DNA from: Aeropyrum camini SY1 = JCM 12091
GTDB lineage: Archaea > Thermoproteota > Thermoprotei_A > Sulfolobales > Acidilobaceae
Assembly (NCBI RefSeq): GCF_000591035.1
Contig: NC_022521.1
Coordinates: 124,001 to 188,000 of the forward strand
Direction of reading: 5' to 3'
Length of the DNA stretch: 64,000 nt
The position numbers and the translations under genes were made by a program. The notes beneath the pieces were generated by a model, which was given only the letters and a program-made list of their open reading frames with translations, was not told where the DNA came from and did not search any database. Below, one piece after another: positions 7,569 to 15,370 of this stretch (the stretch's first letter is position 1; every line of letters begins with the position of its first letter).

Positions 7569-8990
7569 CTACCTATATGTCTCCGCCTTCTCTTTCTTAG
7601 CCAAACTATAATACGGGCTCTCGAGTATGACACCCTCCCCACGCCTCTCGGGTGTTAGACACGCCGACAATATAAAGGAGCCCGGTGTAGGCAGCTCGCC
7701 GCCAGGTGGAATCGGATCCACAAATACCTCCAGGCCCGATAGCCTCTCGCCTAGAGCCCTCAGGCTGGAGGAGCCTAACTGGAATGCTAGGACGTCGCTA
7801 GCCCCGGTCATGGCCGCTATACTAGCGGCTTCCTCCGGACTTGAAACTGTTACTATTGGTAAAACCGGGAACCGAGGATCCCTTGAAAGCACCACAGGAT
7901 CCTTTACAACGCCCTCAACCACAGAGGGCCAAACATAACGGCCCTCCCTCCTGTACCCTGTGGGCACGACGCCACCCATACCCTCAATGTAGTTCACATA
8001 CTTCTCAGACGCCTCCGCAAGACCAGGCTTTATCAAGGGTCCCATAGCGGTAGAGGGGTCTGACGGGTCTCCCACTCGGATAGACTCCGCGGCGTCTATC
8101 AGCGCGTCCACCTCGTTCCTGGATAGCCTGCCCACGGCTATCACCCACCCTATGCTGCCGCAAGCCTGGCCAGCGTGGAGCGCTCTACCATACATTATAA
8201 ACCTGGCTGTAACCTCGTCGAGAGAGCCCGCTGAGACTATGGCCACCGATCGGCCTCGGCTGGCTATGGTGCCCGCTCTCGCGATAGCGGCCTTTGAGGG
8301 GCATGTGAAGATTATAGATTCAGACCTGAAAACCCTCGATAATCCTAGCAGAGACGCGCCAGTAGTGTAGACCATGTTAAGACCATCCTCCATGCCTAGG
8401 CGGGAGGCCGCAGCAGCCACCAGCGTTGGAGCGAGAGGCGCCTTGCGCGGCGGCTTCAGCAGGACACCCATGCCCCTCTCTGCAGCTCGGTAGAGAGAGT
8501 ACACAGTAGTGTAGAGTGGCATAGTGTAGGAGGGGAGCGCTACTAGAACTCCGCGGAACCTGCTTTCCCCCAAACCAGCGGCGGACCTCAGAAGCTTCAG
8601 TGAAGCCTCGACCTCTAGCCTCGCCTCAACTCTAGTCTTACCCGTATCCAGCACTAGAATATCGACAAGAGTCTCGTCAGCGTCAGAAAGCTCAGCCTCT
8701 AGGGCCTCGAGAAAACCCGGCTCAACAGCCTCGCCAGGGGATATCTCCCACAGGCTAGGAGATGAACCGTGCTCGGATATAGGGGTCTTCAGAATAGTTG
8801 CATAAAAAAGCCGGGAGCCGTCTATGGGCGTGTCAATGCTGAACGCTTCCTCGCCCTCGGCAAATCTACCCTTCACAATACTGTGGAGGACAGGCTTCCC
8901 ACCCCTCGCATCAGCGGAGAAGCCGTACGATTCGAGAGCCTTTAGGAATGATTTAACTACCCTAGTCCTCTCCAACACACAGAACCTCAA
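7569..8990 (-). CDS. divergent aldehyde dehydrogenase superfamily protein
   Basis: A 473-residue protein with the ALDH fold. The NAD-domain lysine region appears as VLLKPPRKAPLAP, the strand leading to the nucleotide as SIIFTCPSKAAIARA, the catalytic cysteine loop as LHAGQACGSIGWVIAVG, and the late GDPSDPSTAMGPLI segment is classical. The general-base glutamate normally found in the LELGG motif is not recognisable: the equivalent region reads SVAIVSAGSLDE. Activity may therefore be altered. The TTG start at 8990 has a GGAG too close to be ideal, so the N-terminus is uncertain by a few codons. The 187-base upstream region contains two perfect hairpins. Confidence 0.7.
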   Translation of the reverse strand: MRFCVLERTRVVKSFLKALESYGFSADARGGKPVLHSIVKGRFAEGEEAFSIDTPIDGSRLFYATILKTPISEHGSSPSLWEISPGEAVEPGFLEALEAELSDADETLVDILVLDTGKTRVEARLEVEASLKLLRSAAGLGESRFRGVLVALPSYTMPLYTTVYSLYRAAERGMGVLLKPPRKAPLAPTLVAAAASRLGMEDGLNMVYTTGASLLGLSRVFRSESIIFTCPSKAAIARAGTIASRGRSVAIVSAGSLDEVTARFIMYGRALHAGQACGSIGWVIAVGRLSRNEVDALIDAAESIRVGDPSDPSTAMGPLIKPGLAEASEKYVNYIEGMGGVVPTGYRREGRYVWPSVVEGVVKDPVVLSRDPRFPVLPIVTVSSPEEAASIAAMTGASDVLAFQLGSSSLRALGERLSGLEVFVDPIPPGGELPTPGSFILSACLTPERRGEGVILESPYYSLAKKEKAETYR

Positions 8991-9071
8991 ATCTCCATAT
9001 TACACCCTGAGGGAAATAGGCTTACACACAACCCATTTACTTCCTGTAGAGGGCCGGGCTATATCTCTATC

Positions 9072-9154
9072 GAGACGGGCTAAAGACCTCCACACCACGG
9101 GGCCCGTCTCCAGGAATGCTAGCTGGCCGCACAAGAATAATGCGGGTCTAGCAT
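9072..9154. other. two-hairpin intergenic element upstream of the ALDH-like gene
   Basis: A perfect nine-base stem GAGACGGGC/GCCCGTCTC (9072-9080 with 9102-9110) is followed six bases later by a nested stem ATGCTAG/CTAGCAT (9116-9122 with 9148-9154), which encloses CCGCA/TGCGG (9127-9131 with 9141-9145). Both stems lie in the gap after the cobalamin adenosyltransferase stop and before the ALDH-like start on the minus strand. It could be a leader regulator, a processing site or an independent small RNA. Confidence 0.35.
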
Positions 9155-9177
9155 GTGAGCTAGTGGTGAGGACCTCC

Positions 9178-9720
9178 CTAAACCTCCTCTAAACCGCCTT
9201 CAGCCCTTGCAAGGGCTATCGCCATAGCGAAGAGGGCGTCGCTAGCTCTGTTGATTATCTTCAGAACAAGTGGATCAACCGTGATACCGCTCTTTACGGC
9301 GCTAACAAGCCTTCTCTCCGCCCGCCTGACAGCTGTTCTGGCCGTGTGGAGAGCGGCAACCTTGGGGCTACCAGCAGGGAGGATGAATCTTCGGAGAGGT
9401 TCGCCATAGTAGCTGTCGGCAATTCTCTCTAGCTTCTCGAGATCCTCCTCCGCCACCTTAGGCTCACGCGATGAGAGAGTGAATCCCACGTTAAAAAGAA
9501 GCCTCTGGATCCACTTGAGATCTCCGTTCACCCTTGCATCTAGACCCTTGGATGATAGGAAGCTCCTCGCAAGCCCGATTAGGCTGTTAGCCTCGTCCAG
9601 AGTGCCCAGGAACTCGATAAGCGGATGGTCCTTGGGAACCCTCACAGGCTTCCCTCCCTCACCCAGGGCAAAGCACCATGTCTCCCCCGAGTCTCCAGAT
9701 CTAGTGTATAGATGCACCAA
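9178..9720 (-). CDS. ATP:cob(I)alamin adenosyltransferase, PduO type
   Basis: A ~180-residue helical protein that transfers the adenosyl group of ATP to cob(I)alamin to make adenosylcobalamin. Family motifs are the N-terminal YTRSGDSGET nucleotide loop, FLGTLDEANSLIGLA (~35-50), FILPAGSPKVAALHTARTAV with the conserved R residues (~110-135), and INRASDALFAMA near the end. The frame opens at 9747, but AGGGGGT precedes the TTG at 9720 by nine bases and the conserved region starts right after it, so this start is preferred. A cobalamin-type SUMT gene is found far downstream (57 kb). Confidence 0.85.
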   Translation of the reverse strand: MVHLYTRSGDSGETWCFALGEGGKPVRVPKDHPLIEFLGTLDEANSLIGLARSFLSSKGLDARVNGDLKWIQRLLFNVGFTLSSREPKVAEEDLEKLERIADSYYGEPLRRFILPAGSPKVAALHTARTAVRRAERRLVSAVKSGITVDPLVLKIINRASDALFAMAIALARAEGGLEEV

Positions 9721-9805
9721 GACAGACAACCCCCTGTTCGCATTCACCTACTAAGATTGTGGCTCGGGAACGATTTAGGCTGTTAGTATGGAGGCGTGGG
9801 TGCGG

Positions 9806-9925
9806 TGGAGCCGCCGGCGGGATTCGAACCCGCGACCACCGGCTTTCCCGGAGGCTCCACCAGGTGGAGGCGACCTCGGTGCACACCCGTACGAGGCCGG
9901 CGCTCTACCGCTGAGCTACGGCGGC
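9806..9925 (-). tRNA. tRNA-Thr (CGU anticodon) with a ~45-nt intron, CCA encoded
   Basis: Read on the minus strand, the seven-base acceptor GCCGCCG pairs with CGGCGGC, the D-stem GCTC and the T-arm GCGGG-TTCGAAT-CCCGC are present, and the anticodon stem CCGGC pairs with GCCGG. The loop is C-T-CGT-A with an intron of about 45 nt after position 37, the canonical archaeal site, giving a threonine CGU anticodon. The discriminator is U, as in many archaeal tRNA-Thr, and CCA is encoded in the DNA. A box A (CTTAAA) lies about 28 bases upstream of the 5' end. Confidence 0.9.
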
Positions 9926-9952
9926 CCTGGTTTACACATATGCATCTGGGGG

Positions 9953-9958
9953 TTTAAG
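9953..9958. promoter_or_regulatory. box A shared by tRNA-Thr and the divergent small gene
   Basis: TTTAAG on the plus strand is CTTAAA on the minus strand. It is about 28 bases from the tRNA-Thr 5' end on one side and 25 bases from the TTG at 9980 on the other. One near-symmetric TATA element may therefore serve both directions. Confidence 0.45.
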
Positions 9959-9979
9959 AGTTATCTACGGGTTGCTGGC

Positions 9980-10366
9980 TTGGCTGGTGATGTTTGGAGG
10001 CCGCCATTCTCGACGGGGAAGATTGTGGAGGATTATCGCCTCCTCAAGCTGTACCTTGAGGTTGCTAGGGAGAAGGGGAGGGAGGATCTCGTCGATAAGG
10101 CTTTGATATCGGAGGAGGATGTAAACCTGCTCCGCAGACTCTCCTCTGCCCCCGGCGTGACTGCCGAGGACCTGGTTAACGCTTTGGAGGAGAGGTTCTA
10201 CGAGCGGGTCGATCCGGATATAGCTTCAGAGGCTCTTTCGAGGGCTGGCATAAATTTTGATGGGGATACCGCCAGGAGGATTATAGCGAGGATACTCGCA
10301 GGATGGCTGGTGGAGATGGGGGAGGAGCTGAGGATGTATAGGCTAAGGAGGTCGTGGGAGGCTTAG
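9980..10366 (+). CDS. conserved-looking hypothetical protein, helical
   Basis: A ~128-residue acidic, helical protein with heptad-like stretches (DYRLLKLYLEVAREKGRED, EDLVNALEERFYERV, TARRIIARILAGWLVEMGEE). No catalytic motif is recognised. The open frame runs back to 9788 but there it crosses the tRNA-Thr gene, so that part is not coding. A box A 25 bases upstream supports a leaderless TTG at 9980; GTG at 10025, preceded by GGGG, is the alternative. Its stop overlaps the convergent HTH protein by four bases. Confidence 0.55.
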   Translation: MAGDVWRPPFSTGKIVEDYRLLKLYLEVAREKGREDLVDKALISEEDVNLLRRLSSAPGVTAEDLVNALEERFYERVDPDIASEALSRAGINFDGDTARRIIARILAGWLVEMGEELRMYRLRRSWEA

Positions 10367-10746
10367 GGGCTGGCTAGGCGTGTACTCCTCCTCACGCCAG
10401 CCAGCCTCATCCTCGCAACACTCTCCTCCAAGGCCTCAGCGAGCAGCCTACCCGGGAGCCTCTCCTCGATAATCCAGTCTACGAGGCTCCTGATACTCTC
10501 GGCGAGGTCCTCGGATATCGCTATAGCTATCTCCTCCTTCTCTTCTCTCGACGCGATCTCCAGGGCCTTGGCCACAGTCTTGTCACTGGGGTGAGTGGCC
10601 CCGGATATGTACTTGGCTATAGCTGCTGGAGTCACCCCGAGCTCGCTTGAAAGCTCCCTATAGGACCTTGTGGACAGTAGTATCGCTATTATCTTCCTCC
10701 TCGTCTCCTTGCCTAGCATGTGGACGAACAGCAGACCCTCTTCCAA
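10363..10746 (-). CDS. HTH transcriptional regulator-like protein
   Basis: A 127-residue protein whose first half is a clear helix-turn-helix: LGKETRRKIIAILL, then SYRELSSELGVTPAAIAKY as the recognition unit (~28-46), then SGATHPSDKTVAKALEIA. The C-terminal half is helical and acidic, perhaps a dimerisation segment. The TTG start follows a box A (CTAAAAAC near 10785) by about 25-35 bases. The target genes are unknown. The convergent neighbour overlaps its stop by four bases. Confidence 0.6.
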   Translation of the reverse strand: MEEGLLFVHMLGKETRRKIIAILLSTRSYRELSSELGVTPAAIAKYISGATHPSDKTVAKALEIASREEKEEIAIAISEDLAESIRSLVDWIIEERLPGRLLAEALEESVARMRLAGVRRSTRLASP

Positions 10747-10811
10747 GGGCGTCTCTACACCTATGAGATGGTCGGGTGGTGGGAATGTTTTTAGGGGAAA
10801 AGTACTGTAGA

Positions 10812-12035
10812 TTAGCTTAACACCTCTTTAACCAGTCTCGAGAGTATCGCTATCCCCTCGGGTATCTCCTCCTCTCTGTTGAAGCTATAGCTGAGCCTGG
10901 CAGTATTTCTGCCTGCACCCTGGGTTACGTGGAATGCGTCGCCGGGGACATATGCTACACCACGCTCAACCGCCTTAGGCATTAGAGCCCTCATATCCAC
11001 GCTCCCGTTTATCCTTATGAATATGAAGAACCCCCCAATCGGCCTCGTCCACGTCGCCAGCCCATCCATATTCTCCTCGAGAGCCTGGAGCATCAAATCC
11101 CTCTTCCTACGGTAGATCGATACCGCTCTCGAGATAACCTTGTCGACAATACCCCTTTCTAGCGCCTCCGCAGCTATGTACTGGTCCAGAGTGCTGGTGT
11201 GTAGATCCACAATCTGTTTCAAGAGCTCCATTCTAGAGGCGACTTCGGGGGGAGCAAGTGTGAGGCCTAGCCTCAGGCCTGGGGCCAGTATCTTGCTGAA
11301 GGTTGTCATATACACGACTCTGCCCTCGGTATCAAGTGCCTGAAGGGGTATCTCTTCACCCGTCTTCTCGAAAGCAATATGGCTGTAGGGGTCGTCCTCC
11401 AACAGTAGGATGTTGTAGGTTGAAGCCAGCTGGAGGAGCTCCCTTCTCCTGTTAAGAGGCATTGTGGTGCCGTTGGGGTTGTTGCACGTGGGGTTAGTAT
11501 AAACGAGCTTGGGCTTTACACCCTCGCTGTGTAGCCTCTCCAGGGTTTCGGCTAGCTTACTCGTATTGAGACCCTTATCATCAACGGGAACGGGTACTAT
11601 TCTCGCTCCCAGGGCTTTAAACACGTTTATGGCAGCTAGGTAGCCCGGCTCCTCCATAACAACAGTGTCCCCCGGCGAAACCGTGGCGAGGGCTGCGAGG
11701 AAGAGCGCCTCCTGGCTACCCGTGGTGACTAGAAGCTGTCTATCCCCGGTTTTCAAACCCATCTTCTCTAGGAACGAGAGTGCTCTCTCCCTGAATATGG
11801 AGACGCCCGGCGTAGGACTATATTGTAGAGCCTTGTCACCCAGCTCGGATACTATATTCCTAGCTATCTCCGCTATCTCCTCCCTCGGGAAGACTCTAGG
11901 GTCTGGAAGGCCGCCTGCAAAGCTTATGACCTTTTTGCCCTCAGTGAGTTTAAGCAGCTCCCTCACATCCGACGCTCTAAACCTCCTAGTAATGTCCGAG
12001 AAAAGTCTGTTATAGTCTACCAAGACGCTGCGCAC
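10812..12035 (-). CDS. PLP-dependent aminotransferase, class I fold (2-aminoadipate/aromatic type)
   Basis: A 407-residue fold-type I aminotransferase. SFAGGLPDPRVFP (~38-50) is the N-terminal substrate segment, TTGSQEALFLAALATVSPGD the cofactor phosphate region, YTNPTCNNPNGTTM the conserved N-P motif, LLLEDDPYSHIAF the Asp that binds the pyridine nitrogen, and TTFSKILAPGLRLG holds the Schiff-base lysine. It belongs to the subgroup containing LysN/MocR-like and archaeal aromatic aminotransferases; the exact substrate is not decided by sequence. A TTATAAAT box near 12063-12070 supports a leaderless GTG start at 12035. Confidence 0.85.
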   Translation of the reverse strand: MRSVLVDYNRLFSDITRRFRASDVRELLKLTEGKKVISFAGGLPDPRVFPREEIAEIARNIVSELGDKALQYSPTPGVSIFRERALSFLEKMGLKTGDRQLLVTTGSQEALFLAALATVSPGDTVVMEEPGYLAAINVFKALGARIVPVPVDDKGLNTSKLAETLERLHSEGVKPKLVYTNPTCNNPNGTTMPLNRRRELLQLASTYNILLLEDDPYSHIAFEKTGEEIPLQALDTEGRVVYMTTFSKILAPGLRLGLTLAPPEVASRMELLKQIVDLHTSTLDQYIAAEALERGIVDKVISRAVSIYRRKRDLMLQALEENMDGLATWTRPIGGFFIFIRINGSVDMRALMPKAVERGVAYVPGDAFHVTQGAGRNTARLSYSFNREEEIPEGIAILSRLVKEVLS

Positions 12036-12062
12036 CGTAGTGTAGATTGTAAAGAGGGGAAT

Positions 12063-12070
12063 TTATAACG
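12063..12070 (-). promoter_or_regulatory. box A promoter of the aminotransferase gene
   Basis: TTATAAAT on the minus strand, about 28-35 bases before the GTG start at 12035, is a near-consensus archaeal TATA element. It predicts a leaderless or very short-leader transcript. Confidence 0.5.
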
Positions 12071-12106
12071 GTATCCCCGGCAGAGCCTATACCCCTCGGA
12101 CGAGTT

Positions 12107-13138
12107 TTACCAGAGGGTTTTCCTGAGGCCCAGGCTACCGTCTGTGGCCTTCAATGTCTCCTCGAGTGTTAGGGGTGACGATGTCACAGCCCTTATAGCA
12201 TCTATGTTCTCAGGCACCACTATAGACTCCTGGTGGACAGCCTGGAACAGCATCACTTCATTCCCATCCACCGCCACGCTCTCTTCGAACACAACCAGCT
12301 CCGGTATGTCGTAGCCCATCCTTGATAGCCTAGCGGCATCGACAAGCTGTGATGTCGACTTTATTCCAGTGTCTCCACTGCTCACAAGCATTATGCGGGG
12401 TGCAGAGGCCAGTATCTCAAGGACATCCCTCTTTTCAACAGCCTTGGCGAGCCGCAGGGTAACGTGGTGCATGTGCATGAACGTGGTGGGCACGGCTACA
12501 GCTGCAGTCTTGATATCAAGCCATGGAAGCACTGTTTTCACGTCTACAGCGTGATGGCTAGGCAGGCTAGGGGGGTTTAGCACTATAGAGTCTATCGGCC
12601 CCTTCTTCACCTCTTTAGGGTCGGCGCCCCTTCTCACGAGAACAGCCCTAACGCTCTCAACACCGAACTCCCTGTTTAGGGTGCATATCAGCCTGAGGAG
12701 TCCTGTTGTGTTGCATGAAACGACCCTTAGACTCCCCCTCCCCTTACTCTCCTCATAGTTGCATAGGGTGCTGAAGCTGGCGTCGGCGACGTCAGGCTTT
12801 TCGCCACCCTGGTAGATCTGCCTCACACCAGCCTCCCTGTAGAGGGGCTTATTCTTAGCCCCCTGCCCTTCAGGCGTGGCGTCAACAATAACATCCACCC
12901 TTGAGAGAAGCTCTCTAAGCGTACCTGCAACCTTTATCCCCCTCTTCTCAAACTCCTCGGCCTCCCTGGATGTGGGGGTGTAAAGTGGTATTCCCTTCGA
13001 GGCGGCGTAGAGTGCAGCATAGTCGGGGGTCCTCTTGACGACGCCAACAAGCCTCATGTCCTTCTGCAGCGTTACCGCGAGGGCAACTCTCCTGCCTATA
13101 GTTCCAAAACCGTTCACGCCAACCCTTATAGTAGACAC
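12107..13138 (-). CDS. gap: glyceraldehyde-3-phosphate dehydrogenase, archaeal type
   Basis: A 343-residue archaeal phosphorylating GAPDH. The N-terminal Rossmann motif is VGVNGFGTIGRRVA, the catalytic cysteine lies in VVSCNTTGLLRL (~140), and HAVDVKTVLPW and FMHMHHVTLRL are typical of the archaeal type II family. It interconverts glyceraldehyde 3-phosphate and 1,3-bisphosphoglycerate using NAD(P). It starts 13 bases after the pgk stop on the same strand, so pgk-gap is one unit and the two enzymes catalyse consecutive steps. Confidence 0.92.
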   Translation of the reverse strand: MSTIRVGVNGFGTIGRRVALAVTLQKDMRLVGVVKRTPDYAALYAASKGIPLYTPTSREAEEFEKRGIKVAGTLRELLSRVDVIVDATPEGQGAKNKPLYREAGVRQIYQGGEKPDVADASFSTLCNYEESKGRGSLRVVSCNTTGLLRLICTLNREFGVESVRAVLVRRGADPKEVKKGPIDSIVLNPPSLPSHHAVDVKTVLPWLDIKTAAVAVPTTFMHMHHVTLRLAKAVEKRDVLEILASAPRIMLVSSGDTGIKSTSQLVDAARLSRMGYDIPELVVFEESVAVDGNEVMLFQAVHQESIVVPENIDAIRAVTSSPLTLEETLKATDGSLGLRKTLW

Positions 13139-13151
13139 TCGACAACACCTC

Positions 13152-14399
13152 CTAAACCAGTTTAAATATCTTAGCCGAGTCTACTAAGGCTTTAACCCCG
13201 GGTAGGGGCCTGCCCGATAGATAATATAGTAGGGCGCCGCCTCCCGTGCTCAAGTGGCCCACCCTACTCTTGAGATGGTCGGGGAGCTCTCTAAGTATGG
13301 CTCTGAAATGGCCTCCACCGAAGACTGTGTAAGCGCCCGAGGAGAGCGCGGCTTTCACCAGCTCAACAGTTCCACGCCTGAACCTGGCGTCCTCTATTAC
13401 TCCGGCAGGGCCGCGCATCACTATCACCCTTGCCCCCCTCATCTTCGCACCGAAGTATTCTACCGTTGAGGGGCCTATGTCCTTCGGCACACCCTCGGTT
13501 AGCTCGTCGGCGGGCTTTATGTACGTCTTGTCACCCACCTCAACGACAAAATCCAGCGGGGCTCTAACTCTTCTCCCCTCCTCAACTATCCTTCTAGCCT
13601 TCGTGATAGCCTCCTCGCCCCCCTTCCTCGCCAGGAGGTTGGCCACATCTCTCGTAAGCCTATAGCCACGGGCGTATAGAAAGAGGAGGCCTACGAGACC
13701 TGTTGTCAGCACCTCGTCAGCTACGCCCGAGGATGTTAGATAGTCTACTATCTTAACCGCGTCCTTCAGCTTGGCGCCGCCCAGCACAACGACTTTCGGC
13801 CTCTCACCCGAGGTTACCGCACGGTTCAGCGCCCTGATCTCCCTCTCCAGAATCCTCCCGCCAGCCGAGGGAAGCACGTAGGGGAAGCCAACTATGCTAG
13901 CCTGGCTCCTGTGGGATGCTGAGAAAGCTTCGTTAACGTATATGCTCGCCAGCTTAGAGAGCCTGGAGACCATTATCCCCCTAGCGTGGACCCTGCCTTC
14001 CGCCTCAATATAGTCCTCGCTTACAATCCTCGTGTTGTCAAGCAACACAGCCTCCCCAGGCCTCAGGGAAGCCACCGTCCTAAGGGCCTCAGGTCCAACC
14101 ACGTCCATAACAAAGCCAACATCAACTCCAGAGTGCCTGGCCAGTAGAGAAGCGTGCTTCTCGAGGCTGACAAAATCATCCTCGAGAGGCCTCCCCTGGT
14201 GGCTGAGAGCTACAACCGCTGCCCCTCTGTCGCAAAGCTCCCTCAGCGTCGCTGCAGCCTCTACTATACGGGAGTCATCGAGTATTTCACCATCCTTCCC
14301 GACAGGGCTGTTGAGGTCAAACCTTACTATGACCCTCTTACCCTTCACGTCAACATCATCGAGAGTTGCAAACGCCCCGCCCATATACTCTAGAGGCAC
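13152..14399 (-). CDS. pgk: phosphoglycerate kinase
   Basis: A 415-residue PGK. GKRVIVRFDLNSPVGKDG (~19-36) is the family signature, SHQGRP and SHRSQASIVG carry the basic substrate patch, VVLGGAKLKDAVKI the hinge region, and VFGGGHFRA plus STGGGALLYYLSG form the C-terminal nucleotide site. It makes ATP from 1,3-bisphosphoglycerate. GGGGGTGA eight bases before the GTG at 14399 sets the start. The minus-strand leader upstream holds a seven-base hairpin GGCGCCG/CGGCGCC. Confidence 0.92.
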   Translation of the reverse strand: MPLEYMGGAFATLDDVDVKGKRVIVRFDLNSPVGKDGEILDDSRIVEAAATLRELCDRGAAVVALSHQGRPLEDDFVSLEKHASLLARHSGVDVGFVMDVVGPEALRTVASLRPGEAVLLDNTRIVSEDYIEAEGRVHARGIMVSRLSKLASIYVNEAFSASHRSQASIVGFPYVLPSAGGRILEREIRALNRAVTSGERPKVVVLGGAKLKDAVKIVDYLTSSGVADEVLTTGLVGLLFLYARGYRLTRDVANLLARKGGEEAITKARRIVEEGRRVRAPLDFVVEVGDKTYIKPADELTEGVPKDIGPSTVEYFGAKMRGARVIVMRGPAGVIEDARFRRGTVELVKAALSSGAYTVFGGGHFRAILRELPDHLKSRVGHLSTGGGALLYYLSGRPLPGVKALVDSAKIFKLV

Positions 14400-14710
14400 G
14401 ATTATTCACCCCCTCTCTAGTAGCACTATCATGAGATTTCCATGAAGGGGGCGCCGCAGCACTTGGAGACGGCGCCGTAGGAGGGCCTCTGAAGATGTTA
14501 ACACCCGCGACGCGCCTCCCAGTTTAAGCTTGAGTTGGATCCTGAAGGGTTTTTATCTTACCCGGGCCGTTGTGGGCAAGTGTTAGGAGGCTACATTAAC
14601 ACCTCCAACAGGAAGCTGAATATAACCTGTTTACGCGCTCGATAGACGCCGGACAAGTGTCTGCGGCTAAAAACCCAGCACTGTAAGATTATACTGGAGG
14701 GGAGGACCCC
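14400..14710. other. 311-base divergent intergenic region with leaders and hairpins
   Basis: No gene was found here. On the minus side it holds the pgk leader, with a GCTTAAACT box near 14525 and the GGCGCCG hairpin near 14450-14476. On the plus side is a TTTTTAT box near 14550, then hairpins TGTT(A)GGAGG/CCTCCAACA at 14581-14610 and ACAGG/CCTGT at 14608-14630 (these two overlap by a few bases), then a GCTAAAAACC box near 14670 that serves the hydrolase gene. The segment 14577-14660 may be a small transcript; I could not assign it to a known RNA class. Confidence 0.35.
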
Positions 14711-15370
14711 TTGGCCGTCAGAGTTGAATGGTGTTATCACGCGTATGTGGTGCTGAAGGCGGGGGATGCGGTGCTGGCTATAGACCCTCATGACGGGGGC
14801 AGCCTAGGCCTCCCCACCTGCAGGGTAGAGGCTGACTTTGTACTTGTAACACACGATCACTTCGACCATAACGCTGTAGAGATAGCTAGGGGGCCTAGGA
14901 CTAGGGAGGTTCTCAAGCAGTTCTACGGCTCAAAAAGCCTCGGACCGTTCACCGTGACAGGGGTGAAAGTCTACCACGACAAAGCCGAAGGGAAACTGCG
15001 GGGGGAGGTGGCGGCTTACAAGGTCGAGGTTGAAGGGTTAACCTTCGTACACCTGGGAGACATAGGCCACATTATAACGTCGAGCAGCCACCCGGAGCTG
15101 TCGAAGCCGGACGTTCTCTTCATTCCCGTAGGAGGTACATTCACAGTTAATGCTGCTGAAGCTTGGAAAATCGTTGAGAACTTAAAACCCAGGATAGCCG
15201 TGCCCATCCACTACTGGATGCCAGGGAGTCATCTACCGTTAGACCCCTTAGACAGGTTCCTGCAGGTAGCTAGGGCTGGTAGGCAGCCAGTTGAGAGTAA
15301 CGTCCTCGAGCTGTCTCCCGATAGCCTTCCCGAGAAGACGACGATCTATTATTTCAAAGTCCAGCCTTAG
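14711..15370 (+). CDS. metal-dependent hydrolase, metallo-beta-lactamase fold (UPF0173-like)
   Basis: A 219-residue single-domain MBL-fold protein. VTHDHFDHNAV (~54-64) is the HxHxDH metal motif, VHLGDIGH (~115) supplies the second histidine and aspartate, and PIHYW near residue 176 the last histidine. It resembles the YtkL/UlaG-like UPF0173 group, for which physiological substrates are mostly unknown. The TTG at 14711 follows GGAGGGGAGG, an excellent ribosome-binding site. The stop overlaps the convergent moeA by four bases. Confidence 0.75.
   Translation: MAVRVEWCYHAYVVLKAGDAVLAIDPHDGGSLGLPTCRVEADFVLVTHDHFDHNAVEIARGPRTREVLKQFYGSKSLGPFTVTGVKVYHDKAEGKLRGEVAAYKVEVEGLTFVHLGDIGHIITSSSHPELSKPDVLFIPVGGTFTVNAAEAWKIVENLKPRIAVPIHYWMPGSHLPLDPLDRFLQVARAGRQPVESNVLELSPDSLPEKTTIYYFKVQP

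Noticed and set aside
9788-9979. N-terminal extension of the small gene ending at 10366
   Set aside because: It runs straight through the tRNA-Thr gene on the other strand; the reading RRRDSNPRPPAFPEAPP-type is a typical tRNA shadow. The start was moved to 9980 or 10025.
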